DNA of 64,000 nucleotides from Dromiciops gliroides (GCF_019393635.1 NC_057862.1:483418669-483482668), one strand, 5' to 3'; positions 1 through 10,835 are shown, numbered from the stretch's first letter. The notes: generated by a model from the letters alone, not told the origin. Translations and numbers: made by a program.

Positions 1-17
1 CAAATGCCTACTATGTG

Positions 18-156
18 GGTCAGCTAGGTGGCGCAGTGGATAAAGCACCAGCCATGGAGTCAGGAGTACCTGAGTTCAAATCCGACCTCAGACACTTGAC
101 ATTTACTAGCTGTGTGACCCTGGGCAAGTCACTTAACCCCAATTGCCTCATTAAAA
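18..156 (+). mobile_element. Short CORE-SINE (marsupial tRNA-derived) with 16-bp TSD
   Basis: Head 'cagctaggtggcgcagtgga', core 'gctgtgtgaccctgggcaag', short A-tail. A 16-bp duplication (AAATGCCTACTATGTG) is present at 2-17 and 157-172. The target is the 3' end of a minus-strand L2, whose remainder continues to about 230. Confidence 0.93.
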
Positions 157-239
157 AAATGCCTACTATGTGCAAGGTACTGTGTTAGACATTAGAGGTC
201 AAAGAAAAAGCAGCTTTAAAGACTTCTCTGTCACATAGA

Positions 240-527
240 AAACATGTCAGACCAGTCATTTTCTCCAATCCTCACACCTTCCCAAATCTCTCCAAAATAG
301 AATGGGATACCACAGATGAGAAGCACATTCCAAGTATACAAGTCAGATTCAGAGCCCATAGGGAAGAGTGGTCAAACAATAGAGGTTCAACTGCATAAAG
401 CTATGCACAATGAAGGGAGCCTAGAAAAACAAGTTGTGTGTATCTAAGTAGGCTTAGAAATTATGCACCAAAGATAAAGCAATTTCAGCTATTTCTTTGG
501 TTTAGGACATCCAAAATCCAAAAAAAG

Positions 528-564
<37 letters not shown>

Positions 565-655
565 GATAAGGCAGCCTCTTTTCTCAAGGAGATTAGATAT
601 GGGTGGAGTGGGCTAGAAATGACCTAAACAAAAACAACTTTGATATAAGGGACAG
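240..655. other. No gene seen; contains (AC)n
   Basis: No open frame or recognisable domain. An (AC)n run of about 15 units lies at 532-563. Confidence 0.6.
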
Positions 656-659
656 TGTA

Positions 660-850
660 ATAAGTACAAATTAGCATAGATTCAAAACCAGAAGAGATAT
701 TAGAGGCCCGCTATGTCCAGCCCCTTCATTTTACAGGTGAAGAAATAGTCTCAAAGAGGCTAAATGATACCCAAAGTCACATAACTGGGAAGTGGCAGTG
801 TCAGGATTTGAATCCATGTCTTCTGGCTCCAAATCCACTTGACTTTCTAT
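660..850 (-). repeat. MIR-type SINE
   Basis: Reversed MIR core: 'ttttacaggtgaagaaa', a degraded 'aaagtcacataactggg', and 'gatttgaatccatgtcttctggctcc'-like text. Diverged, edges approximate. Confidence 0.75.
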
Positions 851-1270
851 TGCATTATGTTACCACCATTTTGGGGGTTGAAGGAGGGAAAGTTTCAGAA
901 AGGAAGTAAAAGAAAGACAGGGAAAAGAGCTCTTTTTGACATTAAAAAAGAAGTATTTGATCAAATCCCCTTGATAACACCTGAACTGGCCTTTATAGGA
1001 AGGGATAGATTTCAACAGCTATTACAGAGGGGCAAATAGGCAAACAGAACAGAATGAGCAACGGTATGGAGATGGAAGTGGGCAGGACAAGAATCAGGGA
1101 ATAAGGTCTATTTCATTAGAAGATAAAACATTGAATTAGAAGGGTATTCCCCTTATTTCCTGGGTATTTCCAGGAAAAATCCTGGAAAGACAGATTGGGC
1201 ACATTGTGAAGGTCCTTGAATTCCAGAATCAGAAATTTATGCTTTTATTCAGTAGGAAATGGGGAGATTC
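850..1270. other. No gene seen
   Basis: No recognised coding or repeat content apart from low-complexity purine-rich patches. Confidence 0.5.
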
Positions 1271-1278
1271 TGAAACTC

Positions 1279-1279
<1 letters not shown>

Positions 1280-1335
<56 letters not shown>

Positions 1336-1336
1336 G
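1280..1336. repeat. (TG)n microsatellite
   Basis: About 28 TG units with two TT interruptions. Confidence 0.95.
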
Positions 1337-1369
1337 AAATTGTAATGCTGGACTGACATCATTAGAGCT

Positions 1370-1900
1370 GTGGACTGGGATTACTAAAGCTGAATTGTGA
1401 ATGAGAAATTGAAAGATTGGTTAAGTAAGGAATACCAGTGAGGAGGCCATTACAATAGCCTTGTTATAAGAGGTAATGAGGACCTGAACTGTAGTGGTTG
1501 CAATGGAAGTAGAAAAGAGGAACAATGAAAGTGACCTAGCAGATTATAAAACTTGGTAGCTAATTGTAGGCAATAAGGGAGAGTGAAGATTCAAAGTCAA
1601 CTCTGAGGTTAAAGGTATAAGTGACAGGGAGTTTGATGATGTCCTCAATGGAAATAGAGAAATTAGGGAAAGGGATAAATTGGGAGGAGGGGAGAAGAGT
1701 CATTTGTTTTTTATCATGTTGAACTACAGGTGCCAATGGAATATCCAGGTGGCAATATCTCACAGTCATTTGGAAACATTGGATTAGACCTTTGGTGAGG
1801 TGGGAGATGGGAACTACAGATATTTAAGAGGATGAGTAACCAAACAAGGAGACAAGGATCAAGGATCTAGAGACAAAAAGAGTAACATTGAAGTTGTTAG
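1370..1900 (-). repeat. L2-type LINE fragment
   Basis: Contains the reversed signature 'ggccattacaatagcc...aagaggtaatgagg...gaactg' shared with the other minus-strand L2 copies at 3.6, 5.2, 21.0 and 57.7 kb. No intact frame. Confidence 0.75.
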
Positions 1901-2003
1901 TTCTGTTCAATGTGTGATGGAATCTCAAAAACCCATTTTATCAGAATAATAAATTGCAGACACAGTCCTGACTAGAAAACAGAACACATATGTGTGAGCA
2001 GGC

Positions 2004-2008
2004 ACACA

Positions 2009-2040
<32 letters not shown>
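2004..2040. repeat. (AC)n microsatellite
   Basis: AC repeats with one AT interruption. Confidence 0.95.
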
Positions 2041-2052
2041 GATTACCTAGTT

Positions 2053-2236
2053 CAAAGCTTCTTAAACTGTGGGTCAAGACTCCATATTGGATCGAGTAAC
2101 TGACTGTGGGGGTCATGAAAATTTTGGCAACAGTAAAAGGTTATGTATATCTAGCTTGTGTACCTATACACCCGCAGTCGCGTAAACATTTCTCAAGCTA
2201 AAAGGTATCGCAAGTGGAAAAGTTTAAGAAGCCCTG
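2053..2236. mobile_element. hAT-type MITE, 184 bp
   Basis: Ends are inverted: left CAAAGCTTCTTAAAC, and the reverse complement of the right end CAGGGCTTCTTAAAC (13/15 match). It is flanked by an 8-bp duplication, ACCTAGTT at 2045-2052 and GCCTAGTT at 2237-2244 (7/8). Size, 8-bp target site and CAG termini fit a non-autonomous hAT element. No coding capacity. Confidence 0.85.
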
Positions 2237-2244
2237 GCCTAGTT

Positions 2245-2805
2245 GACTGGCTGATCAGTACCCAAGACAATACTACCTAAAGCATACTTCTCAGCCCCCA
2301 GGACAATTCAACTACAACATTCTGGAATTCTTGAGGTTTACAAGGATCTGACTCTCACTCACTATGCAAACAACCCAAAAGCACCAAAGGAGGGCTAACC
2401 TAATTATCCACTGTTGAAAGAGATAATAGCCCTTCTTTGACAGAGATAATAGTCTTTCTTCCTACTCCTTAAGTACCCCAGGGTATGCATGCTGCCTCTG
2501 CCCACCCTAGGTATGGTAACAATTACTTATGTTGAAGTTCTCTGAGTTCCAGTTTCTCCCTGGGGCTTCTGTAATTATGGTGTTGATCAGAATGGAGTGT
2601 CATGGATGCCAAGGAAGGTGAGGGGATCAAGAAAGAGAAGATATTTAACAGTGTCAAATGAGACAATGAATAAGGGGCATAAGGACCTCCCTCCCACAGA
2701 TAAAATAAAATAAAGTTGGAGGCTTTAGATCTAAAGATAAAGAAATTATCAGTGACCCATGAACACCACAGCTTCAGGAAAGTGGTGGGGACTGAAACTA
2801 TATAA
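2245..2805. other. No gene seen
   Basis: No recognised repeat or coding homology. Confidence 0.5.
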
Positions 2806-2810
2806 AATTG

Positions 2811-3066
2811 AGATAGCTAGGTGGTGCAATGGATAGCTCTTTGGACCAATAGAGACAGACTAGTCCTGAGCTCAAATTCAGCTTCAGACAATATTAGCTA
2901 TGTGACCTTGAGCAAGTCACTTAACCACTCTGAGGATGTTTCTTCGTCTATAAAATGGGCATCATAATAGTACCTCCCTCCCTTGTAAGGATAAAATGAG
3001 AGAATATTTGTAAGGTGTTTTGCAAACCTCAAAGTGTTATATAAATTCTAGCCATTGTTATTATTG
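2811..3066 (+). repeat. MIR/THER-type SINE, near full length
   Basis: tRNA-like head 'agctaggtggtgcaatgga', core 'tagctatgtgaccttgagca', then 'tctataaaatgggcatcata' and a tail 'ttgcaaacctcaaagtg', in the order expected for a CORE-SINE of MIR type. Diverged from the younger short SINEs. Confidence 0.85.
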
Positions 3067-3171
3067 AAGTGGCAGTAATACATGCTTGAGACTTTTAAAA
3101 TAGTAACTTAACAATGAGAAAGGGGAAAAGTGACCAATTGAGGGGATGGCAGGTTCGAAGGAAGAGGCTGT

Positions 3172-3339
3172 TGGGGGTAGCTAGGTGGTTCAGTGGATTA
3201 AGTACTGGCCCTGGATTCAGGAGTACCTGAGTTCAAACCCAGCCTCAGCTCAGACACTTGACACTTACTAGCTGTGTGACCCTGGGCAAGTCACTTAACC
3301 CTCATTATCCTTCTCCCCAACCCCCCCCCCAAAAAAAGA
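3172..3339 (+). mobile_element. Short CORE-SINE
   Basis: Head 'gtagctaggtggttcagtgg', core and a C-rich then A-rich tail (3317-3339). A CAGCTCAGACAC duplication near 3245-3257 shows a small internal slip. Confidence 0.9.
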
Positions 3340-3345
3340 TGTTGT

Positions 3346-3770
3346 TGTGGAAATTTTTTTGGTAGTTTTTAGGATGGGAGTGTTTGCATATGGGGGGGGG
3401 GTTGAGGGTACAGAAAGGAGAATTAAATTTCATGAGAAAGAGAGAATGATTTGATGAAGCAGTCACAGGGAAGGCAGGAGAGAATGGAATCAAGAATTCC
3501 CTGCCAACAGAGGACCTCAAATTTTGTCCTGGTGAGGAGGAAATTGGAGTTTCTCAAGCAATGATTAATACCTGTACTTTACAACCATCATTTTGACAGA
3601 TGTATGTATTTTGACAGATGTGTGTTGGATAGGAGAGAAATTTAAGGCAGAGACCTTTTAGAAGGCCATTGTAATGGTCCCGGCAAGAGGTGATAAGGGT
3701 ATAAAGTGAGATGGTAGAGGAGTTAGGCTTGGCAAGGAAGAGGTTGCTAATTTCCTCTGAGAGAGGATTC
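3346..3770 (-). repeat. L2-type LINE fragment
   Basis: Reversed L2 ORF2 end; on the minus strand 'LITSCRDHYNGLLKGL' corresponds to the family's conserved 'ITS.LDYCN.LL'. Stops and gaps throughout. About three quarters similar to the copy near 5030-5210. Confidence 0.8.
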
Positions 3771-4075
3771 ATCATAGAATCACAGAAATTTTGGAGCTGG
3801 AAGGACCCTTAGAGCACATCTAGTACTATTCCCTCACTTTAAACATGAGAAAAAAGACCTAAAGAAATTAAGTGCCTTTCTTAATCATGAGCTCTCAAAC
3901 TTGATATCTTTCAAAAAGTTTGGGACTTTAAGGGTAGATTTAATTGCAAACCTTGGAGTTAAAGAACCCAGATTCAGACCTTGCCTCTTCACCTGTATGC
4001 CTTTGAGCAAATCACTTAACCTCTCTGCCCTTAGTTTCCTCTCTTTTAAATGAGGGAGTAGATTTGAGTTCTAAA
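3771..4075. repeat. CR1/MIR-type fragments
   Basis: 'tagaatcacagaaattttgg' and 'agctggaaggacccttagag' resemble the reversed end of CR1/L3; 3950-4070 is a + strand MIR ('tttgagcaaatcacttaacc'). Confidence 0.6.
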
Positions 4076-4880
4076 TATTATGAATTATGTGTTATACTAC
4101 AAAATAACCTTGAACATGTGAGCTATAGTTTCTAGGTTTCTGATTCACTCAGAAATGGTAAACATTTAGGTGAAAGTCTTTAATCTTTAATCTCCTTATG
4201 GACTAGTGATCATTCCTAAATTGTAGAAGCATAATCTATATGCCTAGCTCCAGACACCTGAAAAGGAGATTGGTGGATGGGGCAGTGTAAATATAGGAGG
4301 AACAAAATGCACCTAGAGAAATCATCACAAAATTTCTACAAAGCAAAAAACAAAGTAATTTATAATACCTGAACCGAGCCTAGCCTAGGAGGGAGCTAGG
4401 GATTTCAAAAGATAGAGGTAAGAAGAGAAAACATTCTGCATATGGGACTATCTGTGAAAAGGCGTGGAAGTGAGACATGAAATGTTGTGTATGGGGTTTG
4501 ATGGGCAGATGCTCTGTGCAGCAACCAAACCTCTCTGGGAATATGCCAGACTCTTCAGACAGTGAACATCTTTTGCTAGAGAAGAATCTGGAACTTTTCC
4601 CATCTACCTTGTTTCTATTTGGCTAAATGCTTTATAGGCTTAGGCTCCCCCTTGTAACCTTTCTTGATGATCTCAGACCAGTAGTGCTTTTTACACAGCT
4701 CATTGGAAAGCAATGTGTATGACGATGGGTCCATGAAACTCAATTTGGTGCAGTAACTTGATTTTGAAGTAGAAAAGGTTTGGAGAAGGGTGAAGAAGAC
4801 AGACTGCCTTATGAAGCTAGATTAAATTGATTATAGGGCTCAGATCTGAAAAGTGAAAAGTGAATGTAATCCATTCAATT
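4076..4880. other. No gene seen; faint L2 remains
   Basis: Part of 4380-4540 resembles minus-strand L2 3'UTR text (compare 'ggaagtgagacatg' near 20630). The rest is unassigned. Confidence 0.45.
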
Positions 4881-4884
4881 TTAA

Positions 4885-5640
4885 AATCATTTATTGTCTA
4901 CTACACTACATATAAAGTTGATGTTAGGTACCAGAGACCCAAAAATATGGGGAGGGAGAAGTTCCTATACTTTTTAATAGGTGATAAATGGGAGCCAGAT
5001 TTTTAAATGCCAACTGAAAAGTTCAAATTTTATCCTGAGGTGGGGGAGAGGAGACTGGAGCTTCTTAAGCAGAGATTAATATAGTCATACCTGTGCTTTA
5101 CAATCATCATTTTAATAGATGTATGGGAGATGGATTGGATAGGAGAGAAATTTGAGTCAGAGACAAATTAGGCCATTGCAATAGTCCAGGCAAGAGGTGA
5201 TAAGGGCCATATGAGTGAGGAAAATGGGATTGATGGGAGAAATGTTGGGCAGGTAGAATTGACAAGATTTGGCAATTGACTGTTTATAGGGGGTTAGGGA
5301 GAATGAAGAGTAGAGAGTGGCTCTGAAGCTTGCAATCTTGGTGATTTTAAGGATGATGATAGTATCCGTAACAGAAATTGGAAGATAGGTAGGTTTGGGG
5401 AGAAAGATAATGAGTTCAGTGTAGGGACATGTTGAGATTAATATGCCTACAGGATATTCAGTCAAAAAAAAGTTAAAAGCAAGACAGGTTTGGTGAGGAA
5501 AGTAATGAATTCAGTGAGTTCACTTTGAATGTTCAGCATAAATATGTTAAGTTTGATAAACTGGTAGGAGTTTAGGTGGGGAAGTTTTTTAGGCAGATAG
5601 AAATGTGGGCCTGGAGCTAAGAGGATAGGTCAAGGAAAGA
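4885..5640 (-). repeat. L2-type LINE, 3' part with RT C-terminal relic
   Basis: Begins with the reversed L2 3' end. On the minus strand a 102-codon open stretch (5157-5465) reads 'TELIIFLPKP' and 'ITSCLDYCNGL', the conserved end of L2-clade reverse transcriptase. Pseudogenised. Confidence 0.85.
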
Positions 5641-6605
5641 AATGAAATTATGAGACATAGTGAACATTGATTTATTTACCAAATTTCAGAATACTTGAAT
5701 GAGGGGATACCCCCTTGAAGCTCAGAAGCATCAATAAAGGAAGAACTATGTTTTAGAGCAAGTAATAAACATATGGAACATATTATCCTAAGAGATACAT
5801 AAATGAGTTCAAGAAAGTAAATTTACGGAGCATAAATCCATCGTGGGGTGATGAAGGGGAAGTTGATGGATATTTGCAATATATGCCCCTGAGGTCAATG
5901 TCATAAAATGAATACAGTCTTGAAATTCAAGGGAGTCATTGGGAGGCAACAGGACCTTCCCAAGGCCAAAGAAGCACTAGCTAGGAATGATGGAGATTTT
6001 TAAAGTGAGGAAGGAACCAAAGACCCTAGAATCAAAAGACATAAGCTTCTAGGAGCCAGTGTTAATTCCATCTTATTCTGCATTTCGGCTCTCTAAACTT
6101 GGGCAGAATCCTTAGGCGTTGGACTTTCTGATAAATACCTGTTCTTCCACTCATTTAAGCCCATGGCTATCGGCACCACACAGCCATTCTGGTAAGAGAC
6201 GTGTCCTGGCCTTTGGATTATGCTTGTTCTTCCAGGTTCCAGTATTTTCTCTACCTCACCCTGGACCAACTTTCATGGCATAGCTGTCACAGAAGAATAT
6301 GGCAAGTGAAAAGACAAATGAGGAGAGGGAACAAAGGAAATTCTTCAGAACCCCAAGACTCAAAGCCAGGTATTAAAGAAAGGAAATAACTGAGATGGAT
6401 TCACCGTAAGCTGACCCAGACTGGAAGACAGAAATTCCTTATAGTTATTCAAGCAAGAGAATTTCCTCCTTGGTACTAGAGGGGTGGGGCAGGGTGGAAG
6501 GGTTGGAGAGGGAAACAGGGTAGTGATATGGGACCCAAGTAAATTAACATAAAGTCTTAACTATCCTACTGGCATTCTCACTCTGGGACAGAAAGAACTG
6601 AAACT
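5641..6605. other. No gene seen
   Basis: No recognised gene or repeat. A 62-codon open frame at 6201-6389 has no recognisable feature. Confidence 0.45.
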
Positions 6606-6622
6606 CTCAAAAATCTAGCATG

Positions 6623-6771
6623 GTCCGACAGCTAGGTGGTGCAGTGGATGGAGCACCGGCCCTGGAGTCAGGAATACCTGAGTTCAGATCCAGCCTCAGA
6701 CACTTAACACTTACTAGCTGTGTGACCCTGGGCAAGTCACTTAACCCCAATTGCCTCACTAAAAAAAAAAA
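6623..6771 (+). mobile_element. Short CORE-SINE with 14-bp TSD
   Basis: Full head and core with an A15 tail. Target duplication AAAAATCTAGCATG at 6609-6622 and 6772-6785, identical, so a fairly young insertion. Confidence 0.95.
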
Positions 6772-6785
6772 AAAAATCTAGCATG

Positions 6786-7126
6786 ATCTTCTGGGGAGAA
6801 GCAACATAGCAGACAGTCAAAGCAGCAAAGATCTGAGGCCTATAAACAGCAATGAGAACCAGTGATAAGCAACTGAACAATGGAGTCATGAAGGTAAGCA
6901 TCAGAGTAATGAACCCATGAGATGAGTCAGCAACAGACCAATGAAGCAGAGACAGCATGAAGTAAAAAATTCCAGGGAGTAGCACATAGAATGTTTTCTG
7001 ACCAAGGAACAGTAAATCACCAAATTCTACAGTGGAGAAGCAAACGTGAGACTTTATGGGAGTCACATCCAGGTCTGTACTGTGAGTCACATGGACTGTA
7101 CAGAGGTACATTCCTCCCAGAAGCAC
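6786..7126 (-). pseudogene. Hydrophobic multi-span reading-frame relic, unidentified
   Basis: The minus strand is open for 129 codons (6737-7126); the last codons run into the SINE tail (a run of F), so the original C-terminus is lost. Residues about 45-110 are strongly hydrophobic and could form two or three membrane spans (for example LLPGIFYFMLSLLHW and FSCLSLVLIAVY). A diverged relative lies at 10131-10334, where '...LVL.AV......F....L..Y..P' is shared. I do not recognise the family. It may be an old processed copy or an unannotated repeat with coding origin. Confidence 0.35.
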
Positions 7127-7845
7127 CCCTATTCCCCTGAAAAAGGGGTTATTTGATTCTCTTTACCCTTGCTTTTGGGCCCCACCCAGATGAGAAGACT
7201 AAATAGATTAATTTGGAGAGGCAAAGGTCCACTGGAACAGACAGAGTTATTGTTCACTGTGGATTTGTATGTAAGTCCTTTCTTTGTCATTTGCTGTGTA
7301 AATAAAAGCTACTTCATATTTAAGGCCTTGAAAACTGAGTGCTTGTAAGGGGAATTTGATGGTTACCCTTTGGGGACTACCATAAAATGCTATTACCAGA
7401 TATTACCTGGGTGAGGGCAGATAGGGTAGAAGGTTTTATGAGATGCTATCCAAGGTATTACTGGGCTTTTTTGTGTCAGGAGAGAATCTCAGATGCAAGA
7501 TGAACCCTGGAACATGCCCCATAAAAAGCAGCTTCCATGTTCTGCCACATTCAGCATCAGAACACTAAAAAAGTAGAAATTTTATTCTACCCAAGTATGG
7601 CATTCCTTATATCCTTGAGCAATGTTCCCTTGGAAAGCAACAGTGAAAATAGAGGCAAAAAATATTGTTATCATACCCTTCTTTGGTCTTTTGCATATAA
7701 ATGAAATGTGTATGTTAAGCCTAACCCATACAATTTCACATATTGGAGTATTTTATTTCAGTGCAAAGTCTTAATAGAAACCATCAAATTAATCTCTTGT
7801 CCTACTACATTGGATTGGAATTCCAGGTAAGCAAATCTAAAAGGT
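7127..7845. other. No gene seen
   Basis: Contains an AATAAA at 7301-7306 with no gene attached. 7395-7425 is similar to 10020-10055 ('tattacctgggtgagggcag'), hinting that both belong to the same unclassified repeat as the neighbouring hydrophobic relics. Confidence 0.4.
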
Positions 7846-7849
7846 AGTA

Positions 7850-8660
7850 AACATGGCAGATGGTATCATCTACGTTATCTCCCCTTCCTTTGACCCCCAA
7901 ACTTCCCTTAATCCCATAAGCAGTCTTTTTATCTCTGCCCTCTTTTTCACTGACAAACTACTAGACACAATAATTTATACTTACAACCTCTAGTTCTTCA
8001 CCATTAACTCACTTCATCAAGAAATCTGGCTTCTGTGCAGGAGTGTGCTGGAGCCAGCTCTAACCAGTTAGTGATAGCTGATTCTTAAATTTCCAGTGTG
8101 AACCTTTACAAATTAGAAATTGGGAAATGCCACAAACTAGGCCTTGGCTTATTGTCCAAACTTCAGAAAATGATGGAGAAAATGTTAATAATTTAGATTA
8201 AATTTAAAAGTGTATTTTGCACTCCCCCACCAAGATCTAGTTGTTAAATGTTCACCAGCATACCCCTGCTTCTGTCGCTACCACACTGCTAAAACTGTTC
8301 TCTTCAAAGTCACCAATGACCTCTTAATTGTCAAATCCAACGTCTTTTCTCAGTTCTCATTTTCCTTCTGAAACTTTTGACTTCTCTGAAGCCTTTCACA
8401 CCCCTTTCTGGTTATTCTCTCCTCCTTTGGCTTTTCCGGATTCTTCCTAGGCTGATCTGACTTCTCAGTCTTCATTGTTTCATGTTCCTTCCTCCACTCA
8501 CAAATATGATTCTTCCCAAAGGCTCTGCCTTGGGCTTTCTTCCTTTCTTTCCCTACACTATCTCCTTTGGTGATCTCCTTTACTTGGTTAGCTTCAATAA
8601 TCCCCTCTAGGCACAGGACTTTCAAAGTAGTCCCAAAGGACTCCATAGGTCTCAGTTTCC
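7850..8660 (+). repeat. L2-type LINE, reverse-transcriptase region relic
   Basis: Text such as 'caccaatgacctcttaattg', 'tctgaagcctttcacacccc' and 'ggctctgccttgggc' matches, in order, the L2 RT segment around its A-F-D and GS.LG motifs. Frame is broken repeatedly. Confidence 0.75.
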
Positions 8661-8739
8661 TCATCTATAAAATAAAAAGGTTGAACAAGATGAGTTCTAG
8701 CTTTTGCTTAAGTGTTTCAAACCCAATATTTATTTCCTT

Positions 8740-8870
8740 CCATCCTTCCTTCCTCCCTCTCTTCTTTCCTCCCTCCTACCCCTCTCTTCTTTTTTCTTTC
8801 CTTCCTTCCTTCCTTCCTTCCTTCCTTCCTTCCTTCCTTCCTTCCTTCCTTCCTTCCTTCTTTCCTTTCT
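8740..8870. repeat. (TTCC)n microsatellite
   Basis: About 16 perfect CTTC units at 8797-8860 with impure CT-rich flanks from 8740. Confidence 0.95.
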
Positions 8871-8951
8871 AACCTAAATAAATGTTTGTGAGACAATGGC
8901 ATGCCAAATTCAACCAGGATCTGCATATACAGCAGAGATCTTTCTTCTGGG

Positions 8952-8954
<3 letters not shown>

Positions 8955-8987
<33 letters not shown>

Positions 8988-9056
8988 CCTACCAGGTTGT
9001 TGTTGTTGTTGTTGTTGTCGTAGTCGTCGTTGTCGTCATCATCGTCATTGTTGTTT
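8955..9056. repeat. (TG)n followed by (TTG/TCG)n
   Basis: (TG)n at 8955-8986, then trinucleotide TTG/TCG/TCA repeats at 8998-9056. The trinucleotides are the reversed (CAA)n tail of the next element. Confidence 0.9.
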
Positions 9057-9330
9057 GTCCTTTGTTCTGGAGGAGGACCATGACATCAGGAGGTGATGTC
9101 ATGACTTGCAGTGAATTTGATTTAAGTGAGGAAAGGCTGTGCAAAGTCACCAGTTTCACTCCTTCCTCTAAAGTCTTCTGGGTTCAGTGGCTAGATATAT
9201 TTCAGGATAACTGGAGATGACCCTGGACGTAGTGGGAGACCTTGACCTTTTTAATCTAAGGTCTTTCCCAGGTTTCAGTTTACCTGAGGCAATGTCCTTT
9301 CAGTGATTAAGGCTAGAGAAGAAAAGAGGC
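9057..9330 (-). repeat. Unnamed SINE-like interspersed repeat, copy 1
   Basis: Reverse complement of the copy at 9778-9892: shared 'gtttgtcctttgttct', 'ccatgaca', 'gatgtcat/cacaacttgcagtgaatt', 'gatttaagtgagg'. It has a (TTG)n end equal to a (CAA)n 3' tail on the minus strand. Family not named here. Confidence 0.7.
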
Positions 9331-9361
9331 AAAGAATGGCCTCCTTTACCTAGTGAAAACA

Positions 9362-9555
9362 AACAAATAAATGGAGGAAGGAAAGAAGGAAGGCAGGAAG
9401 GAAGGTGGGCAGAAAGGGAGGGAGGGAGAGAGGGAGGGAAGGTGGGAAGGAGAAAGGAAGGAAGGAAGGAAGGAAGGAAGGAAGGAAGGAAGGAAGGAAG
9501 GAAGGAAGGAAGGAAGGAAGGAAGGAAGGAAGGAAGGAAGGAAGGAAGGAAGGAA
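9362..9555. repeat. (GGAA)n microsatellite
   Basis: Impure GGAA/GGGA from 9362, then about 25 perfect GGAA units at 9454-9555. It is the inverse of the (TTCC)n tract 600 bp upstream. Confidence 0.97.
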
Positions 9556-9777
9556 ATCTGTGGGGAAAGACCCTCAGGCTTTCTGGCCAAAATAGAAACA
9601 ACTGCTATTTATACTCTCACTTTGAACCATTAAGAGGCCAAATGAGGCTTGGCCTGGGACCTATTGTTGGCCAATCTATGAGAGTCAGAATGATTTGGGG
9701 TTGAGGTGTGGTTCTTAAAAATTCTAGGCTATAAACCCCAAGACATCTTGTGAGGTTTAAGCAATCAAAACTTATAT

Positions 9778-9892
9778 TCAGAGCCCTCCCTCACTTAAAT
9801 CCAATTCACTGCAAGTTGTGACATCATCCCCCACCCCCACCCCCTTGTCATGGCCCTCTTCAAGAACAAAGGACAAACAAAAACAACATTTT
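9778..9892 (+). repeat. Unnamed SINE-like interspersed repeat, copy 2
   Basis: About 115 bp matching copy 1 in inverted orientation, ending 'gacaaacaaaaacaac' ((CAA)n-like tail). Truncated at its 5' side. Confidence 0.7.
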
Positions 9893-10130
9893 GTGAGTAA
9901 GAACTGCACCACTGGGGACCCAATGGGCAAGCTCAAGTTGAGCAATGCAGCTCCCTCTCCTTCTCTCTCTCCTTCCTCATTCATATAAGGAATCATACCC
10001 TTACCTTTCAGTGATCCCAGGTATCACCTGAGTGAAAGCAGAGGAGATAGGATGATCTATAACAAAGTCCTCTAAAGTTTTCCTGAGCCAACTTGAAAAA
10101 GCTATAACTCTGGAAATATAGCACCATTTT

Positions 10131-10334
10131 CTAGGAAGGAGTGATATAGTGGGGAATTAGGCCAGTGAAGAGGAAATGAAGCCAACAAACAGCAGTGAGG
10201 ACCATGGTGATGAGGAACTGGAAGGTGGCTTCACAGAAGTGAGCAACAGAGAAATGGAACACGAAGAGAAGAGAGGCCAGTATGTCCAAAACTAAACTCA
10301 TCATCTTCCCTCTAAAACCTGCCCTTCCTTCCAA
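10131..10334 (-). pseudogene. Second hydrophobic reading-frame relic
   Basis: A 67-codon open stretch on the minus strand, rich in L, F, V and A (for example FLITMVLTAVCWLHFLFTGL). Over 10170-10290 it is about two thirds identical in nucleotides to 6835-6950. No family recognised. Confidence 0.3.
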
Positions 10335-10366
10335 CTTCCTCTATATATGGTTTTGGCATCACCATA

Positions 10367-10680
10367 CTTTCAATTCAATTCAATAAACAAACAGTTATTC
10401 AATATCTAGCATGCTGAGTGCTAGGGAAACAAAGACAAAATGAAATCATTCCTGATCTAAATGCATTTACATCCTTATTAGGAATGATGATCCCTGTTTA
10501 TATAGCAATGTAAGGCTTACTAAACATTGTCTAAGCAAGGATACCACTTGGTATATAGTACAGTTATTATTAATTTCCATTGTATAGAGGAACAAATTGA
10601 GGCCTTTTAGAGATTAAATAATTTGCCCAACCATTACACAATTAGCAAGTATTATCTGAGGTGAGATTTGAGCTACATTT
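10367..10680 (-). repeat. L2 3' end, then MIR fragment
   Basis: 10367-10500 is a reversed L2 3' end ('gagtgctagggaaacaaag'). 10540-10680 is a reversed MIR ('ggaacaaattgaggcc'). Confidence 0.65.
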
Positions 10681-10684
10681 TCTT

Positions 10685-10833
10685 TTTTTTTGAGGGGTGG
10701 AGGGAGGGAGACAATGGAGGTTAAGAAATTTGTCTAGGGTCACACAGCTAATAAGCATTTGAGGCAGAGCTTGAACTCAGGTACTCCTGATTCCTGCCCC
10801 AATGCCCTATTCACTGAGCCACCTAGCTGCTCC
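10685..10833 (-). mobile_element. Short CORE-SINE
   Basis: Poly-T start (10683-10691), reversed core 'gggtcacacagctaataagc' and head 'gagccacctagctgctcc'. Its head borders L2 sequence; that junction is copied again at 14282-14322. Confidence 0.9.
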
Positions 10834-10835
10834 AT

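Noticed and set aside
7240..7500. LTR-like segment with AATAAA
   Set aside because: No matching second LTR, no TG/CA ends and no short duplication were found.
8567..9704. Several open frames of repeating FLPS or KEGR residues
   Set aside because: These are translations of (TTCC)n and (GGAA)n microsatellites with no coding meaning.
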